Source of the DNA: Acidimicrobiia bacterium
Lineage (GTDB): Bacteria > Actinomycetota > Acidimicrobiia > Spongiisociales > UBA5794
Reading direction: 5' to 3'
Assembly: GCA_013003515.1 (NCBI GenBank)
Contig: JABDIW010000002.1
Span: 1 to 20,585 of the forward strand
Length of the DNA stretch: 20,585 bases
Shown one piece after another: positions 14,055 to 20,585 of the stretch; within the stretch, counting starts at the first letter, position 1; each line of letters opens with the position of its first letter. Below the pieces are notes generated by a model that searched no databases, was not told where the DNA came from, and saw only the letters and a program-made list of their open reading frames with translations. A program made the position numbers and the translations under genes.

Positions 14055-15013
14055 GCGGCGAAGTCGCTGGCGAAGACCGTGACGAGACCGTCGACGGCGG
14101 TCCGTCCCACCTTCTCGGATAGCTCGGTAGAAACGACGATTGCCGGCATCCGCGTTTCGCGAAGGATGGGTATCGCACGCCCTTTCGGGCTCAATCCCAG
14201 AGCTGAGGCAACGGCGTCGGCAATGGTGCGCCCGGCCTCGCTCGCCGAGTGCTCCGAGGCGAAGAAGTAGACACCGGGATCGTCGCCATGGGTCTCGGCG
14301 AATGCCACGACCAGGTCGACTCCGAGCCGGTTGGCGCGGGTGGCGCGGGTGCGATCGCTGGGTGCGGTGTCGGCACTCCGCGACAGCAAAGGGTTGGCGG
14401 CAGTCTCGGTGAGGGCCTGTGACGCAGCCATGGCCGCCCCCCATGCCGACGCAGACTCATCCTGATCCCGGGCAAACGGATCGAGGAGAACTCGACGTCC
14501 AGCCAGGGTCCCGGCCAGGGTTTGGAGCCACTGACGCTCGCGCACGGTCTCGCGTCCTGGCTTGCGGGTCGCCCGCTCGATCAGCTCGAACTCTGTGACC
14601 ACCGCCGTCCCAACTATGCCATCTTCTTCCATATTGCGATTACGCTGGAAGTCCATCAGAGCGTCCATCGTCTCGGGACCGAAGATCCCGTCGACTTTCC
14701 CAGCGTCGAATCCAAGGGAGTTGAGGCGGCGCTGGACCTCGGCGACATCGTCGCCTCGCATCATCGGCACCCGGTAGTAGATCGTCCGGTCACCTAGCCG
14801 GTAGCCGGCAGCAACCAGTGCGTTCCAGGTCTGGGGGCCAACGATCCCGTCGGCCGACAGGCCGCGCGCTTCCTGGAACTCCGCTACTGCGCGCGCCGTC
14901 GCCTCTTCGAAGCGCCCGGCGAGATCTGGACGGCAGCTGTATCCCAACGCAAAAAGCCGGTCCTGGATGTCGCGGACCGGCTCCCCGCTGTTTCCTGTGC
15001 GATAGAGCCGCAT
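14045..15013 (-). CDS. cwlM: CwlM-like protein: two peptidoglycan-binding repeats plus degenerate amidase domain
   Basis: 322 residues with no signal peptide, so probably cytoplasmic. Two PG_binding_1 repeats lie at about 10-70 (ending DGIVGPQTWNALV) and 85-143 (with VDGIFGPETMDALMDFQ). An Amidase_3-like domain covers about 172-318. By position and layout this is the counterpart of mycobacterial CwlM, a PknB substrate reported to activate MurA. The amidase residues look lost: DPGHG is DPFAR (178-182), the SxHxN histidine is Ala239, and the catalytic Glu near the end is Ser295. It also lacks a C-terminal tail after the domain. The ATG is 28 bases after the trxA stop, and the ribosome-binding site is weak. 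Symbol assigned by synteny. Confidence 0.8.
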   Translation of the reverse strand: MRLYRTGNSGEPVRDIQDRLFALGYSCRPDLAGRFEEATARAVAEFQEARGLSADGIVGPQTWNALVAAGYRLGDRTIYYRVPMMRGDDVAEVQRRLNSLGFDAGKVDGIFGPETMDALMDFQRNRNMEEDGIVGTAVVTEFELIERATRKPGRETVRERQWLQTLAGTLAGRRVLLDPFARDQDESASAWGAAMAASQALTETAANPLLSRSADTAPSDRTRATRANRLGVDLVVAFAETHGDDPGVYFFASEHSASEAGRTIADAVASALGLSPKGRAIPILRETRMPAIVVSTELSEKVGRTAVDGLVTVFASDFAAQP

Positions 15014-15041
15014 ACGGGCCCCATCGTCGCAGATATCTCGC

Positions 15042-15365
15042 TCAGCCGATGAATTCGGCGAGCTCCGTTTCGAGCTGTGCTTTGGACCTGGCTCCGACGA
15101 GGCGCTTCTTCTCCATGCCATCGGCAAAGACGATGAGGGTGGGGATGCTCATGACCTCGTACTGCATTGCGGTCTGGGAGTTGTCGTCGACGTTGAGCTT
15201 GGCCACACGCAATGCGTCCTGCTTTCCCGCGATCTCCTCGAGCGCCGGCGCGATCATCTTGCAGGGTCCGCACCACTCGGCCCAGAAGTCGACGAGGACC
15301 GGGGTATCGCCGGCGATGAGCTCGGCAAACGTCTGGTCCGTGGTCGTGATCGTGTTCTGTCCCAT
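15042..15365 (-). CDS. trxA: Thioredoxin
   Basis: Small dithiol-disulfide oxidoreductase, 107 residues, the classic thioredoxin size. The active site WCGPC has its cysteines at 32 and 35, within VDFWAEWCGPCKMIAP. The cis-proline loop SIPTLIVF is present. It has no signal peptide, so it is cytoplasmic. The ATG is preceded by AGGAG at five bases. It follows trxB by 72 bases, a gap that contains a short GC hairpin (15410-15423), and is presumably reduced by that reductase. Confidence 0.97.
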   Translation of the reverse strand: MGQNTITTTDQTFAELIAGDTPVLVDFWAEWCGPCKMIAPALEEIAGKQDALRVAKLNVDDNSQTAMQYEVMSIPTLIVFADGMEKKRLVGARSKAQLETELAEFIG

Positions 15366-15437
15366 TACGTCTCCTGTATGTCGTTCTGTGCTGTTGGTAC
15401 GGGCCTCAACCCCGGCAGCGGGGCGGGCATTCCGCGA

Positions 15438-16358
15438 TCAACCCTCTTCGTGGGCTGCCAGCCAGCGCTCTGTGTCCAGTGCCGCCTGGCATCCCATGCC
15501 GGCAGCTGTGATGGCCTGACGGTACACCTTGTCTACGACATCTCCTGCGGCAAACACGCCGTCGATGGATGTCGCGGTCCCGTCGGCGACGATGTATCCC
15601 TCGTCGTCGAGGTCGAGGACTCCCTGGAAGATACTGGTGTTTGGATCGTGACCGATCGCCATGAAGACGCCGTCCGTGGCATGTTCGGTGACATCGCCGG
15701 TCTTGGTGTTCTCCACCATGACCCCGGTCACGGCCGTGTCTCCCTTGATCTCGGTGATCACGGAATCCCACATGACCTCGACCTTGGGGTGCTCGATGGC
15801 CCGACGGGCCATGATCTTCGAGGCCCGGAACTCGTCCCTGCGGTGGACGATGGTGACTTTGGAGGCGAACTTGGTGAGGAAGAGGGCTTCCTCCATGGCG
15901 GAGTCTCCGCCTCCCACAACCATGATCTCCTTGTCGCGGAAGAAGAATCCGTCACACGTGGCACATGCGGACACGCCATAGCCACGCAGCTTCTCTTCTC
16001 CGGGCACGTCCAGCCAGCGGGCGGAGGCACCGGTGGAGATGATGATGGAGTCTGCTTCGTGCAGGTCCTGGTCCACCCACACCTTGAACGGACGAGCGGA
16101 GAAGTCGACCTTGGTGACGTCGGAACTGACGATCCGGGTTCCGAACCGCTCTGCCTGCTTGCGGAACTGACCCATGAGGTCGGGCCCCATGATCCCGTCG
16201 GGGAACCCGGGGTAGTTCTCGACATCTGTGGTCAGCATCAGCTGGCCCCCAGCCGCCATGCCTTCGATCATCAGAGGGGAGAGGTCGGCGCGGGCCGCGT
16301 ACACGGCTGCCGTGAGCCCGGCGGGACCCGATCCGATGATGAGCACCGTTTCTGACAC
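15438..16358 (-). CDS. trxB: Thioredoxin reductase (NADPH)
   Basis: Flavoprotein that transfers electrons from NADPH to thioredoxin; 306 residues. It has the FAD-binding GSGPAG (9-14), the redox-active CATC (132-135), the NADPH-binding GGGDSA (149-154) with HRR (172-174), and the second FAD motif AGDV (271-274). I place the start at GTG 16356-16358, which begins VSETVLIIGSGPAG and has AAGGAG five bases upstream; the open frame continues upstream without similarity. The stop of the small membrane protein gene lies three bases before this GTG, inside the ribosome-binding region, so the two are coupled. Confidence 0.95.
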   Translation of the reverse strand: MSETVLIIGSGPAGLTAAVYAARADLSPLMIEGMAAGGQLMLTTDVENYPGFPDGIMGPDLMGQFRKQAERFGTRIVSSDVTKVDFSARPFKVWVDQDLHEADSIIISTGASARWLDVPGEEKLRGYGVSACATCDGFFFRDKEIMVVGGGDSAMEEALFLTKFASKVTIVHRRDEFRASKIMARRAIEHPKVEVMWDSVITEIKGDTAVTGVMVENTKTGDVTEHATDGVFMAIGHDPNTSIFQGVLDLDDEGYIVADGTATSIDGVFAAGDVVDKVYRQAITAAGMGCQAALDTERWLAAHEEG

Positions 16359-16360
16359 AT

Positions 16361-16642
16361 TCACTCCTTGGGGTGGTTTCTCTGACGCCAGACCAACGCA
16401 CCGACGACCACGAATATGCCGCCAAGGATCGCGTAGGCGATGGTCGGGCTCTGAACGACCTCGGCCAGGATCCGGAAGAGCCCGATGAGGAGGAACACGA
16501 CGGCCATCAATGCCAACACGGCGATGACCATGCCGAGCGCCGCCCATCGTGCCCAGCCGGCAACCCGGTCGACGGTCATTGTGCGGACCTTGGTTGCGGT
16601 GGATTCGAGGAAGTCGGCGACGGTCTTCGGGAAGTCCTCCAT
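16361..16642 (-). CDS. Small two-helix membrane protein, unknown function
   Basis: A 93-residue protein with a soluble N-terminal segment (about 1-33) and two hydrophobic helices at about 34-58 and 67-86, ending in a charged tail WRQRNHPKE. I do not recognise a catalytic motif; it resembles the broad class of holin-like or phage-shock-like small membrane proteins only in shape. The ATG is 42 bases after the anti-sigma stop, and its stop runs into the trxB ribosome-binding site, so it belongs to the operon. The mycobacterial cluster has no gene I know of at this position. Confidence 0.75.
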   Translation of the reverse strand: MEDFPKTVADFLESTATKVRTMTVDRVAGWARWAALGMVIAVLALMAVVFLLIGLFRILAEVVQSPTIAYAILGGIFVVVGALVWRQRNHPKE

Positions 16643-16684
16643 CCCAGCGAGGTTAGTCCCCAGGAGGGTGCCTACGGCTGGCCG

Positions 16685-17515
16685 TCAGCGCAAGATCTTC
16701 ACGACGGCGCACGTTGTGGCGTCGTGGACCACCGTCACCGGACCATCGGACGTGACGTACACCCACAAGTAGGCGGCGGCGCCTTCGTAATCGCCCTGGA
16801 ACAAAGGGTACGAGTCGGATGCGGGCCCGACCTCGGCGAGGCCGGCGTCCTCACACGCCAGCTCGAGTTCGAGGGGGACGGGCCCTGCCGTACGCGCCGA
16901 CCCGCCGAGCTCCGCATAGGCGTTCTCCGGGGTGAGCGTGGCGAGCTCTCGCAGCGTGTCTGGGTCAACGGCCTCGAAGTCGAACCGGTAGGGGAGGTCC
17001 GGTGCCGCGGCGGGTGCTTCGGTGTCCTCTGTCGAGCTCAGCCCATCACGGTTCCCGACGGCGGTTGTCGTGGTGAGGGCTTGATCACCGCCCGACTCCT
17101 GGATGCCGGCAGCGGTTGTCGTGGTGTTGACCCGATCGAGGGCGGCTGTCTCTGCGGCGTCGTCGCCTCCAGCAGTCAACCCATCGAAGAGGCCGGCTAC
17201 CGCCACGAATCCGATGAGCACCATGGCCCCGGCTCCCACCCATGCCCAGGTGAATCGGGGGCGGCTCCTGGCCGGCTGCTTCCCGGCGTCCGGTTCGACG
17301 AGGTTCAACTCCTCTTGGACCGCAGCCCGCAGCCTTTGGCGCTCCATGGGCTCGAGTGCGGCCGGGCTCATCTCGGACAGCGCGCTCAGGGCGGCTCGCT
17401 GTGCCACCAGATCGGCTGAGCATTCGAGGCATGCGTCCACCGCAGCACGCTGGGTTGGATCCACTGCCTCCTCGGCAGCGATCGCCATCACGAGGTCGAA
17501 GTCATGGTCATGCAT
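16685..17515 (-). CDS. Membrane anti-sigma factor (RsmA/Rv3912-like)
   Basis: A 276-residue single-pass membrane protein next to an ECF sigma gene. The N-terminal cytoplasmic part (1-88) holds a CLEC motif (C29, C32) in the place of a zinc anti-sigma HxxxCxxC, but the histidine position is alanine. A transmembrane helix covers about 89-110. A Thr-rich, Ala/Gly/Asp-rich linker (about 111-172, with two TTTT runs) follows, then an extracytoplasmic domain with two cysteines (C221, C269) that could pair. The ATG overlaps the sigma stop by 8 bases and AAAGGA precedes it. Role inferred from layout and synteny with mycobacterial rsmA. Confidence 0.82.
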   Translation of the reverse strand: MHDHDFDLVMAIAAEEAVDPTQRAAVDACLECSADLVAQRAALSALSEMSPAALEPMERQRLRAAVQEELNLVEPDAGKQPARSRPRFTWAWVGAGAMVLIGFVAVAGLFDGLTAGGDDAAETAALDRVNTTTTAAGIQESGGDQALTTTTAVGNRDGLSSTEDTEAPAAAPDLPYRFDFEAVDPDTLRELATLTPENAYAELGGSARTAGPVPLELELACEDAGLAEVGPASDSYPLFQGDYEGAAAYLWVYVTSDGPVTVVHDATTCAVVKILR

Positions 17516-18089
17516 TGGTCTCGTCCTTTGGATGTCGCGGTGGGGCGCCGAGGTTCCCGAGAAGCTCGGCCAGTCGTCGCCGTCCCCGGAACACGCGCGA
17601 CTTCACCGTTCCCACGGGGACGCCAAGCACGTCTCCTGCCATCTCGAGCGACAGCCCCTCGAGGTCGACGAGCACGACTGCCGAGCGAAACTCGGGGGCC
17701 AGTTCGGCAAGGGCATCCTCGATGGCGGGACGTACCTCGACGGCGGCGAATTCATCGCCCGAGCGAGGGTCGGCTGGGTCGTGGGCGTCGGGCAGGCTGT
17801 CGGCGGCGCGCCGCTTGCGTCTGCGGAGCTGGTCGTAACACGTGTTGACGGCAACCCGGTACAGCCAGGTCGAGAACGCAGCCTCGGCGCGGTACCGATC
17901 CGCCTTACGAAACACGGTGATGAACGTCTCCTGGGCGGCATCGAGGGCGGCCTCCCGGTCACGCATGATTCGCAGGCAGATCCCGAACACGCGGTCCTCA
18001 TGAGCCTCCATCAACTCGTTGAAGGCTCCGACATCGCCGGAGAGATAGCGGGCGATGAGGTCGACGTCTTGGTGTGCCCGGTCCGTCAC
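17508..18089 (-). CDS. sigM: ECF RNA polymerase sigma factor (SigM-like)
   Basis: Group 4 sigma factor, 193 residues. Region 2 (about 20-94) has the core-binding AALDAAQETFITVFRKADRY and FSTWLYRVAVNTCYDQLRRRKRR. Region 4 (about 126-180) has the helix-turn-helix LSLEMAGDVLGVPVGTVKSRVFRGRRRL. Position between a MurJ-type pseudokinase gene and an anti-sigma gene, followed by trxB and trxA, matches mycobacterial sigM. The GTG start overlaps the pseudokinase stop as GTGA, and the stop overlaps the anti-sigma start, so all three are coupled. I could not find a clear ECF-type promoter for self-regulation. Symbol rests mainly on synteny. Confidence 0.93.
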   Translation of the reverse strand: MTDRAHQDVDLIARYLSGDVGAFNELMEAHEDRVFGICLRIMRDREAALDAAQETFITVFRKADRYRAEAAFSTWLYRVAVNTCYDQLRRRKRRAADSLPDAHDPADPRSGDEFAAVEVRPAIEDALAELAPEFRSAVVLVDLEGLSLEMAGDVLGVPVGTVKSRVFRGRRRLAELLGNLGAPPRHPKDETNA

Positions 18090-19360
18090 GGGAGGAAACG
18101 TACTTCCTGGATGGCTCCCTGATGAGAACCGTCGACGAGAGGAAGGTCGGTGATCCAGAGGCGCCAGGTGCCGCCGGGTCGCTGTGGCAGGGGGAACGAA
18201 GCCTCACCGGTGCGGATGGCGCCCCAGGCGAGCCGTTCCCACGCTTCGTCAGGCGTCGACTGCCAGCCGATCTCGAACCTGATCCCCACCGAGCCGATCA
18301 CCTCGATGAGGCCGGGGGCCGTGTCCCCGAGCGTGAAACTCACTCCGACACCCGGTTTGCCCTCTCCGAGTGGCTGGGAGTACGCCTCCGATCGCCACGA
18401 GGTCGCCTCGTTGCCATCCGAAAGCAAGGGGAGCTCCTCATCCCGCTCGATCCCGTCACCAAACGGGTCGAGTACCGCGGCCTGGAACGCCAGGGGAGTC
18501 TGCCCAACGGGCAAGACCGATTGCTGGGGTGTCGTCGTCGACGGGGACACCACGCGATCGACACCGCCCGGGGCCAGGAATGGTGTGTCCGGGTCGCGCT
18601 GGAGGGCAAGTCCGGCGATGGCGAGGACGAGGGCGGCGGCGATGAGGACCCCTCCGAGGGTCATCCACGTCCAGGACCATGCAGGCTGTCGCGTTCTGGC
18701 CGACGGTGAGGGCGCCGACCGGAGGGCGGCAGCGAGACCACCGGCGTCGAGCGTGCCACCCTTGGCGGCGTCGAGCGCGGTGTCGATGGAGGGATGGAGC
18801 CCGGCTGCGACGTGGGAGGGGGGAACATCCGGTCCCATGGTCACTGCCCGCTGCAGGGTCGACGCCAACGCCGCAGTGTCTTCGCTGGGATGGTGAACGG
18901 TGGATGGAAGACCGAATCCGCCGAGCTTCGCCGGGTGTGCGGCGGAGAACTGGATGGCGTCGGCAGCGATCGCTCCGTGAACTCGCCCGGCACCGTGGAG
19001 CATGGCCAGCGCCTCGGCGAGCCCTGCCGCGTTGGGGAGGTACTCGTCGACCGGGATCGACTCTCCGGCGTGAACCCGGTCCTCCAGGGTCACGCCTCCC
19101 GCCCACTCACTCACCACGTACGCCCCGGTCTCGTCGCTGCCCAGTGCGTAGACCTCGGCCAGGTGCACGTGTTGCACCGAAGCGCACGACCGCACCGATT
19201 CGAGGAACGCCGCAACGCGATGGGTGTCGGCTTCGGGCCCCAGGAACCTCACCAGGACAGGACGATCGAGCGCCGAGTCGATGGCCAGCCACTCCTCGAG
19301 ATCGTTGTGCCTACCGAGGCGGACCTGGAGGTGGTACCGGTCGGGGAGTCGTGTGGGCAT
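18086..19360 (-). CDS. Stand-alone MurJ-type pseudokinase with transmembrane helix and extracytoplasmic domain
   Basis: A 424-residue protein. A kinase-like fold covers about 8-215, but the key residues are gone: the VAIK lysine is Arg38 (VLVRF), the HRD loop is HGA (128-130), DFG is replaced in LGGFG (146-150), and no glycine-rich loop is seen. A basic stretch and one transmembrane helix (about 230-253) follow. The outer domain (about 285-424) has DPFGDG and a DGNEATSWRSE stretch typical of discoidin/carbohydrate-binding-like folds. This is the architecture of the C-terminal part of mycobacterial MviN (MurJ), which binds FhaA when phosphorylated, but without the flippase. The ATG lies 35 bases after the GNAT stop. 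The stop overlaps the sigma start. Confidence 0.85.
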   Translation of the reverse strand: MPTRLPDRYHLQVRLGRHNDLEEWLAIDSALDRPVLVRFLGPEADTHRVAAFLESVRSCASVQHVHLAEVYALGSDETGAYVVSEWAGGVTLEDRVHAGESIPVDEYLPNAAGLAEALAMLHGAGRVHGAIAADAIQFSAAHPAKLGGFGLPSTVHHPSEDTAALASTLQRAVTMGPDVPPSHVAAGLHPSIDTALDAAKGGTLDAGGLAAALRSAPSPSARTRQPAWSWTWMTLGGVLIAAALVLAIAGLALQRDPDTPFLAPGGVDRVVSPSTTTPQQSVLPVGQTPLAFQAAVLDPFGDGIERDEELPLLSDGNEATSWRSEAYSQPLGEGKPGVGVSFTLGDTAPGLIEVIGSVGIRFEIGWQSTPDEAWERLAWGAIRTGEASFPLPQRPGGTWRLWITDLPLVDGSHQGAIQEVRFLP

Positions 19361-19379
19361 GCGGGATCCGAGGTTACCG

Positions 19380-19396
19380 GCGCCGCGGTACGGCGC
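19380..19396 (-). other. GC hairpin at the GNAT-pseudokinase junction
   Basis: GCGCCG-CGGTA-CGGCGC forms a perfect six-base-pair stem with a five-base loop, starting within the GNAT stop codon and ending 20 bases before the pseudokinase ATG. It lacks a U-tract, so it is a weak terminator at best. It could slow read-through or protect mRNA ends. Confidence 0.3.
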
Positions 19397-20127
19397 TAGA
19401 TGCGCAGCAACGCGAGCGGTTCGGGGAGGCTGCGATATCCCTCGGACTCGTAGAGCGACAGGGCTCCGCTGTTGTCGAACTGCGTGTTGAGGAGCACCGC
19501 GTTGGCGCCATGTGACCGTGCCATCCGACCAGCGACACGAATCAGTGATCGGCCCATTCCCGCACCTTGCCAGTCCGGGTGCACGGCGACCCGCTGCAGA
19601 TAGGCGATGGCGCTTCCGAGGCCGACGATGGCAAACCCTGCCGCTTCACCGTTGGGATCACGGATGATCAAGAGCCGGGCCGACTTGGTCGCCTCCATGG
19701 CTTCCTCGAGCCCGCGACGGTCGAGACGCCAGAAGCTGTCGAACGCCGCGGCGTCGATCGCAGCGATCCTGTCGATGCACTCGACGCTGGCCTCGACGAC
19801 CAGGTGATCCGGTGTTGGGAGCGGTTTGCCGAGATCGAGGCGCATCAGCGCCAACTCGAGAAAGACCTCGTAGCCGGCACGCAGCCACACCTTCTGGGCG
19901 CCGGTGGGAAGCGGAGGAGACAGCACCCCCGTTGCGCCGAGCTGGGTGACGGTGTCGGTGCAGGCGGACAGGAACGGTGACCCTCCCCGCAGGAGGCGGA
20001 GGCTGGCCTCCGAGTGGTCGTCGTTCCAGGGACGCGCTTCTGCCCGCGCCCAACCCCGTCTCAAGGTCACGGAGTCGGGCCACGAGCCGCGCGTCACGAG
20101 CTTCGACCGGTTGGCGTCTACCGACAT
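19396..20127 (-). CDS. GNAT family N-acetyltransferase
   Basis: A 243-residue predicted acetyl-CoA-dependent acyltransferase; substrate unknown. The C-terminal half (about 110-243) is a full GNAT fold with the acetyl-CoA loop VAVHPDWQGAGMGRSLI (180-196) and the late motif NTQFDNSGALSLYESEGYRSL (214-234). Residues 80-99 (KVWLRAGYEVFLELALMRLD) look like the end of another GNAT domain, so the N-terminal half may be a worn second copy. I chose the ATG at 20127 because the divergent gene starts 40 bases away; the frame stays open upstream. No ribosome-binding sequence is visible, so the mRNA may be leaderless. It is the first gene of the minus-strand sigM block. Confidence 0.85.
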   Translation of the reverse strand: MSVDANRSKLVTRGSWPDSVTLRRGWARAEARPWNDDHSEASLRLLRGGSPFLSACTDTVTQLGATGVLSPPLPTGAQKVWLRAGYEVFLELALMRLDLGKPLPTPDHLVVEASVECIDRIAAIDAAAFDSFWRLDRRGLEEAMEATKSARLLIIRDPNGEAAGFAIVGLGSAIAYLQRVAVHPDWQGAGMGRSLIRVAGRMARSHGANAVLLNTQFDNSGALSLYESEGYRSLPEPLALLRI

Positions 20128-20135
20128 GGCGGCAG

Positions 20136-20162
20136 ATCGTACTGGTGTCGTGGCAGAGTCAA
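20136..20162 (-). promoter_or_regulatory. Candidate GNAT/sigM-block promoter
   Basis: On the minus strand TTGACT (20157-20162) and TACGAT (20136-20141) lie in the 39-base divergent gap, but the spacer is only 15 bases. Transcription would begin almost at the GNAT ATG, which fits the absence of a ribosome-binding sequence. Confidence 0.25.
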
Positions 20163-20166
20163 TCCC

Positions 20167-20585
20167 GTGAGACTCGCAGTTGTCACCCACGAGGTCTTCC
20201 TCGCCCACGACACGGGGAGCGGACACCCTGAGCGCCCCGACCGTCTTGCTGCTGCGCACGCCGGACTCGAGCTGTCGCAGGCTCAGCTCATCCCGATCGA
20301 GGCACCTCCGATCGACGACGTCGAGCTTCGTCGCGTCCATTCGCCGGACTACATCGAGGCGATCCGTCGCTTCTGCGCCTCGGGTGGAGGTGCCATCGAC
20401 GCCGACACGGTGGTGGTGGGCGAGTCGTGGGAGGCATCGCTGCGAGCTGCCGGGGCCGGCCTTGCCGCCATCGAGACCGTCGCTGCCGGAGCGGCCGACG
20501 CGGCGTTCTGTGCGGTCCGCCCTCCGGGCCATCACGCAACTCCGTCTCGTGCGATGGGCTTCTGCATCTTCAACAACATCGCGAT
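20167..20585 (+). CDS. Class II histone deacetylase-like/acetoin utilization (AcuC-type) hydrolase, 5' part
   Basis: The first 139 codons of a zinc-dependent deacetylase-family protein, truncated by the right edge. The opening VTHEVFLAHDTGSGHPERPDRL is the classic class II HDAC N-terminus, and RPPGHHATPSRAMGFCIFNN (ending near residue 137) carries the catalytic histidine pair of the charge-relay site. The zinc-binding Asp/His residues lie beyond the window. Bacterial members act on acetylated polyamines, proteins or unknown amides; substrate cannot be told here. The GTG start at 20167 fits the conserved N-terminus, and no ribosome-binding sequence is seen. It is divergent from a GNAT acetyltransferase gene only 39 bases away. 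Confidence 0.88.
   Translation, partial: MRLAVVTHEVFLAHDTGSGHPERPDRLAAAHAGLELSQAQLIPIEAPPIDDVELRRVHSPDYIEAIRRFCASGGGAIDADTVVVGESWEASLRAAGAGLAAIETVAAGAADAAFCAVRPPGHHATPSRAMGFCIFNNIA

Noticed and set aside
16359..16547. Possible longer N-terminus of TrxB
   Set aside because: The added residues are antisense-like filler overlapping the small membrane protein gene; the GTG at 16358 has a strong ribosome-binding sequence and the canonical flavoprotein start.
19162..19178. GGTGCACGTGTTGCACC as a parS-like palindrome
   Set aside because: It contains CACGTG but the flanks do not match parS and the symmetry centre is different; it lies within pseudokinase codons.
20128..20535. Longer N-terminus of the GNAT protein
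   Set aside because: It would run antisense through the deacetylase gene, which has clear family motifs.
1..20585. tRNA, rRNA, CRISPR, insertion sequence or prophage content
   Set aside because: Gaps between genes are short and none shows such structures by eye; the gene set is core chromosomal.

Overview
The window is the replication-origin region of a high-GC actinobacterium. Left to right it carries gyrA, gyrB, dciA, recF, dnaN and dnaA (all minus), rpmH, rnpA, yidD, yidC, khpB/jag, rsmG, parA and parB (all plus), then a minus-strand block (cwlM-like, trxA, trxB, a small membrane protein, anti-sigma, ECF sigma, pseudokinase, GNAT), and the start of a class II HDAC-like gene (plus) cut by the right edge. 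This order closely follows the dnaA-to-sigM neighbourhood of Mycobacterium. Sequence details (a stand-alone MurJ-type pseudokinase, a YidC of the form I associate with deep-branching actinobacteria, high GC) make me favour a deep-branching class such as Acidimicrobiia; this is inference.

Origin: the dnaN-dnaA gap (7117-7313) looks like oriC. On the minus strand two overlapping DnaA boxes are followed by a short GC spacer, a run of TAG-type DnaA-trios and an AT-rich stretch just upstream of dnaN. This is the same layout as the basal unwinding system of Bacillus subtilis. Four further box-like sites lie towards dnaA, and three more sit upstream of dnaA. One perfect 14-bp parS palindrome (11783-11796) overlaps the GTG start codon of rsmG, 0.7 kb before parAB. 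Initiation (dnaA, dnaN), helicase loading (dciA), supercoiling (gyrBA) and segregation (parABS) are therefore all encoded around the origin.

Plus-strand block: rpmH-rnpA-yidD-yidC-khpB is a tight chain with start/stop overlaps (ribosomal protein L34, RNase P protein, membrane protein insertion, RNA binding), followed by rsmG, parA and parB. KhpB has an unusual ~100-residue Arg/Gly-rich linker. YidC appears to lack the conserved groove arginine.

Minus-strand block 14045-20127: this resembles the mycobacterial mviN-sigM-rsmA-trxB-trxC-cwlM cluster, but the MurJ flippase domain is absent. What remains is a free-standing pseudokinase, one transmembrane helix and an extracytoplasmic domain, translationally coupled to the sigma factor. 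The CwlM-like protein at the other end has lost the recognisable amidase zinc and catalytic residues. Two apparent pseudoenzymes, whose mycobacterial relatives control peptidoglycan synthesis, therefore flank an ECF sigma/anti-sigma pair and a thioredoxin system. I infer an envelope/redox-stress control locus.

No tRNA, rRNA, CRISPR array, insertion sequence or prophage was seen. The only gene-free stretch over 300 bases is 8697-9138 (dnaA-rpmH), which holds DnaA boxes, candidate divergent promoters and two short palindromes.
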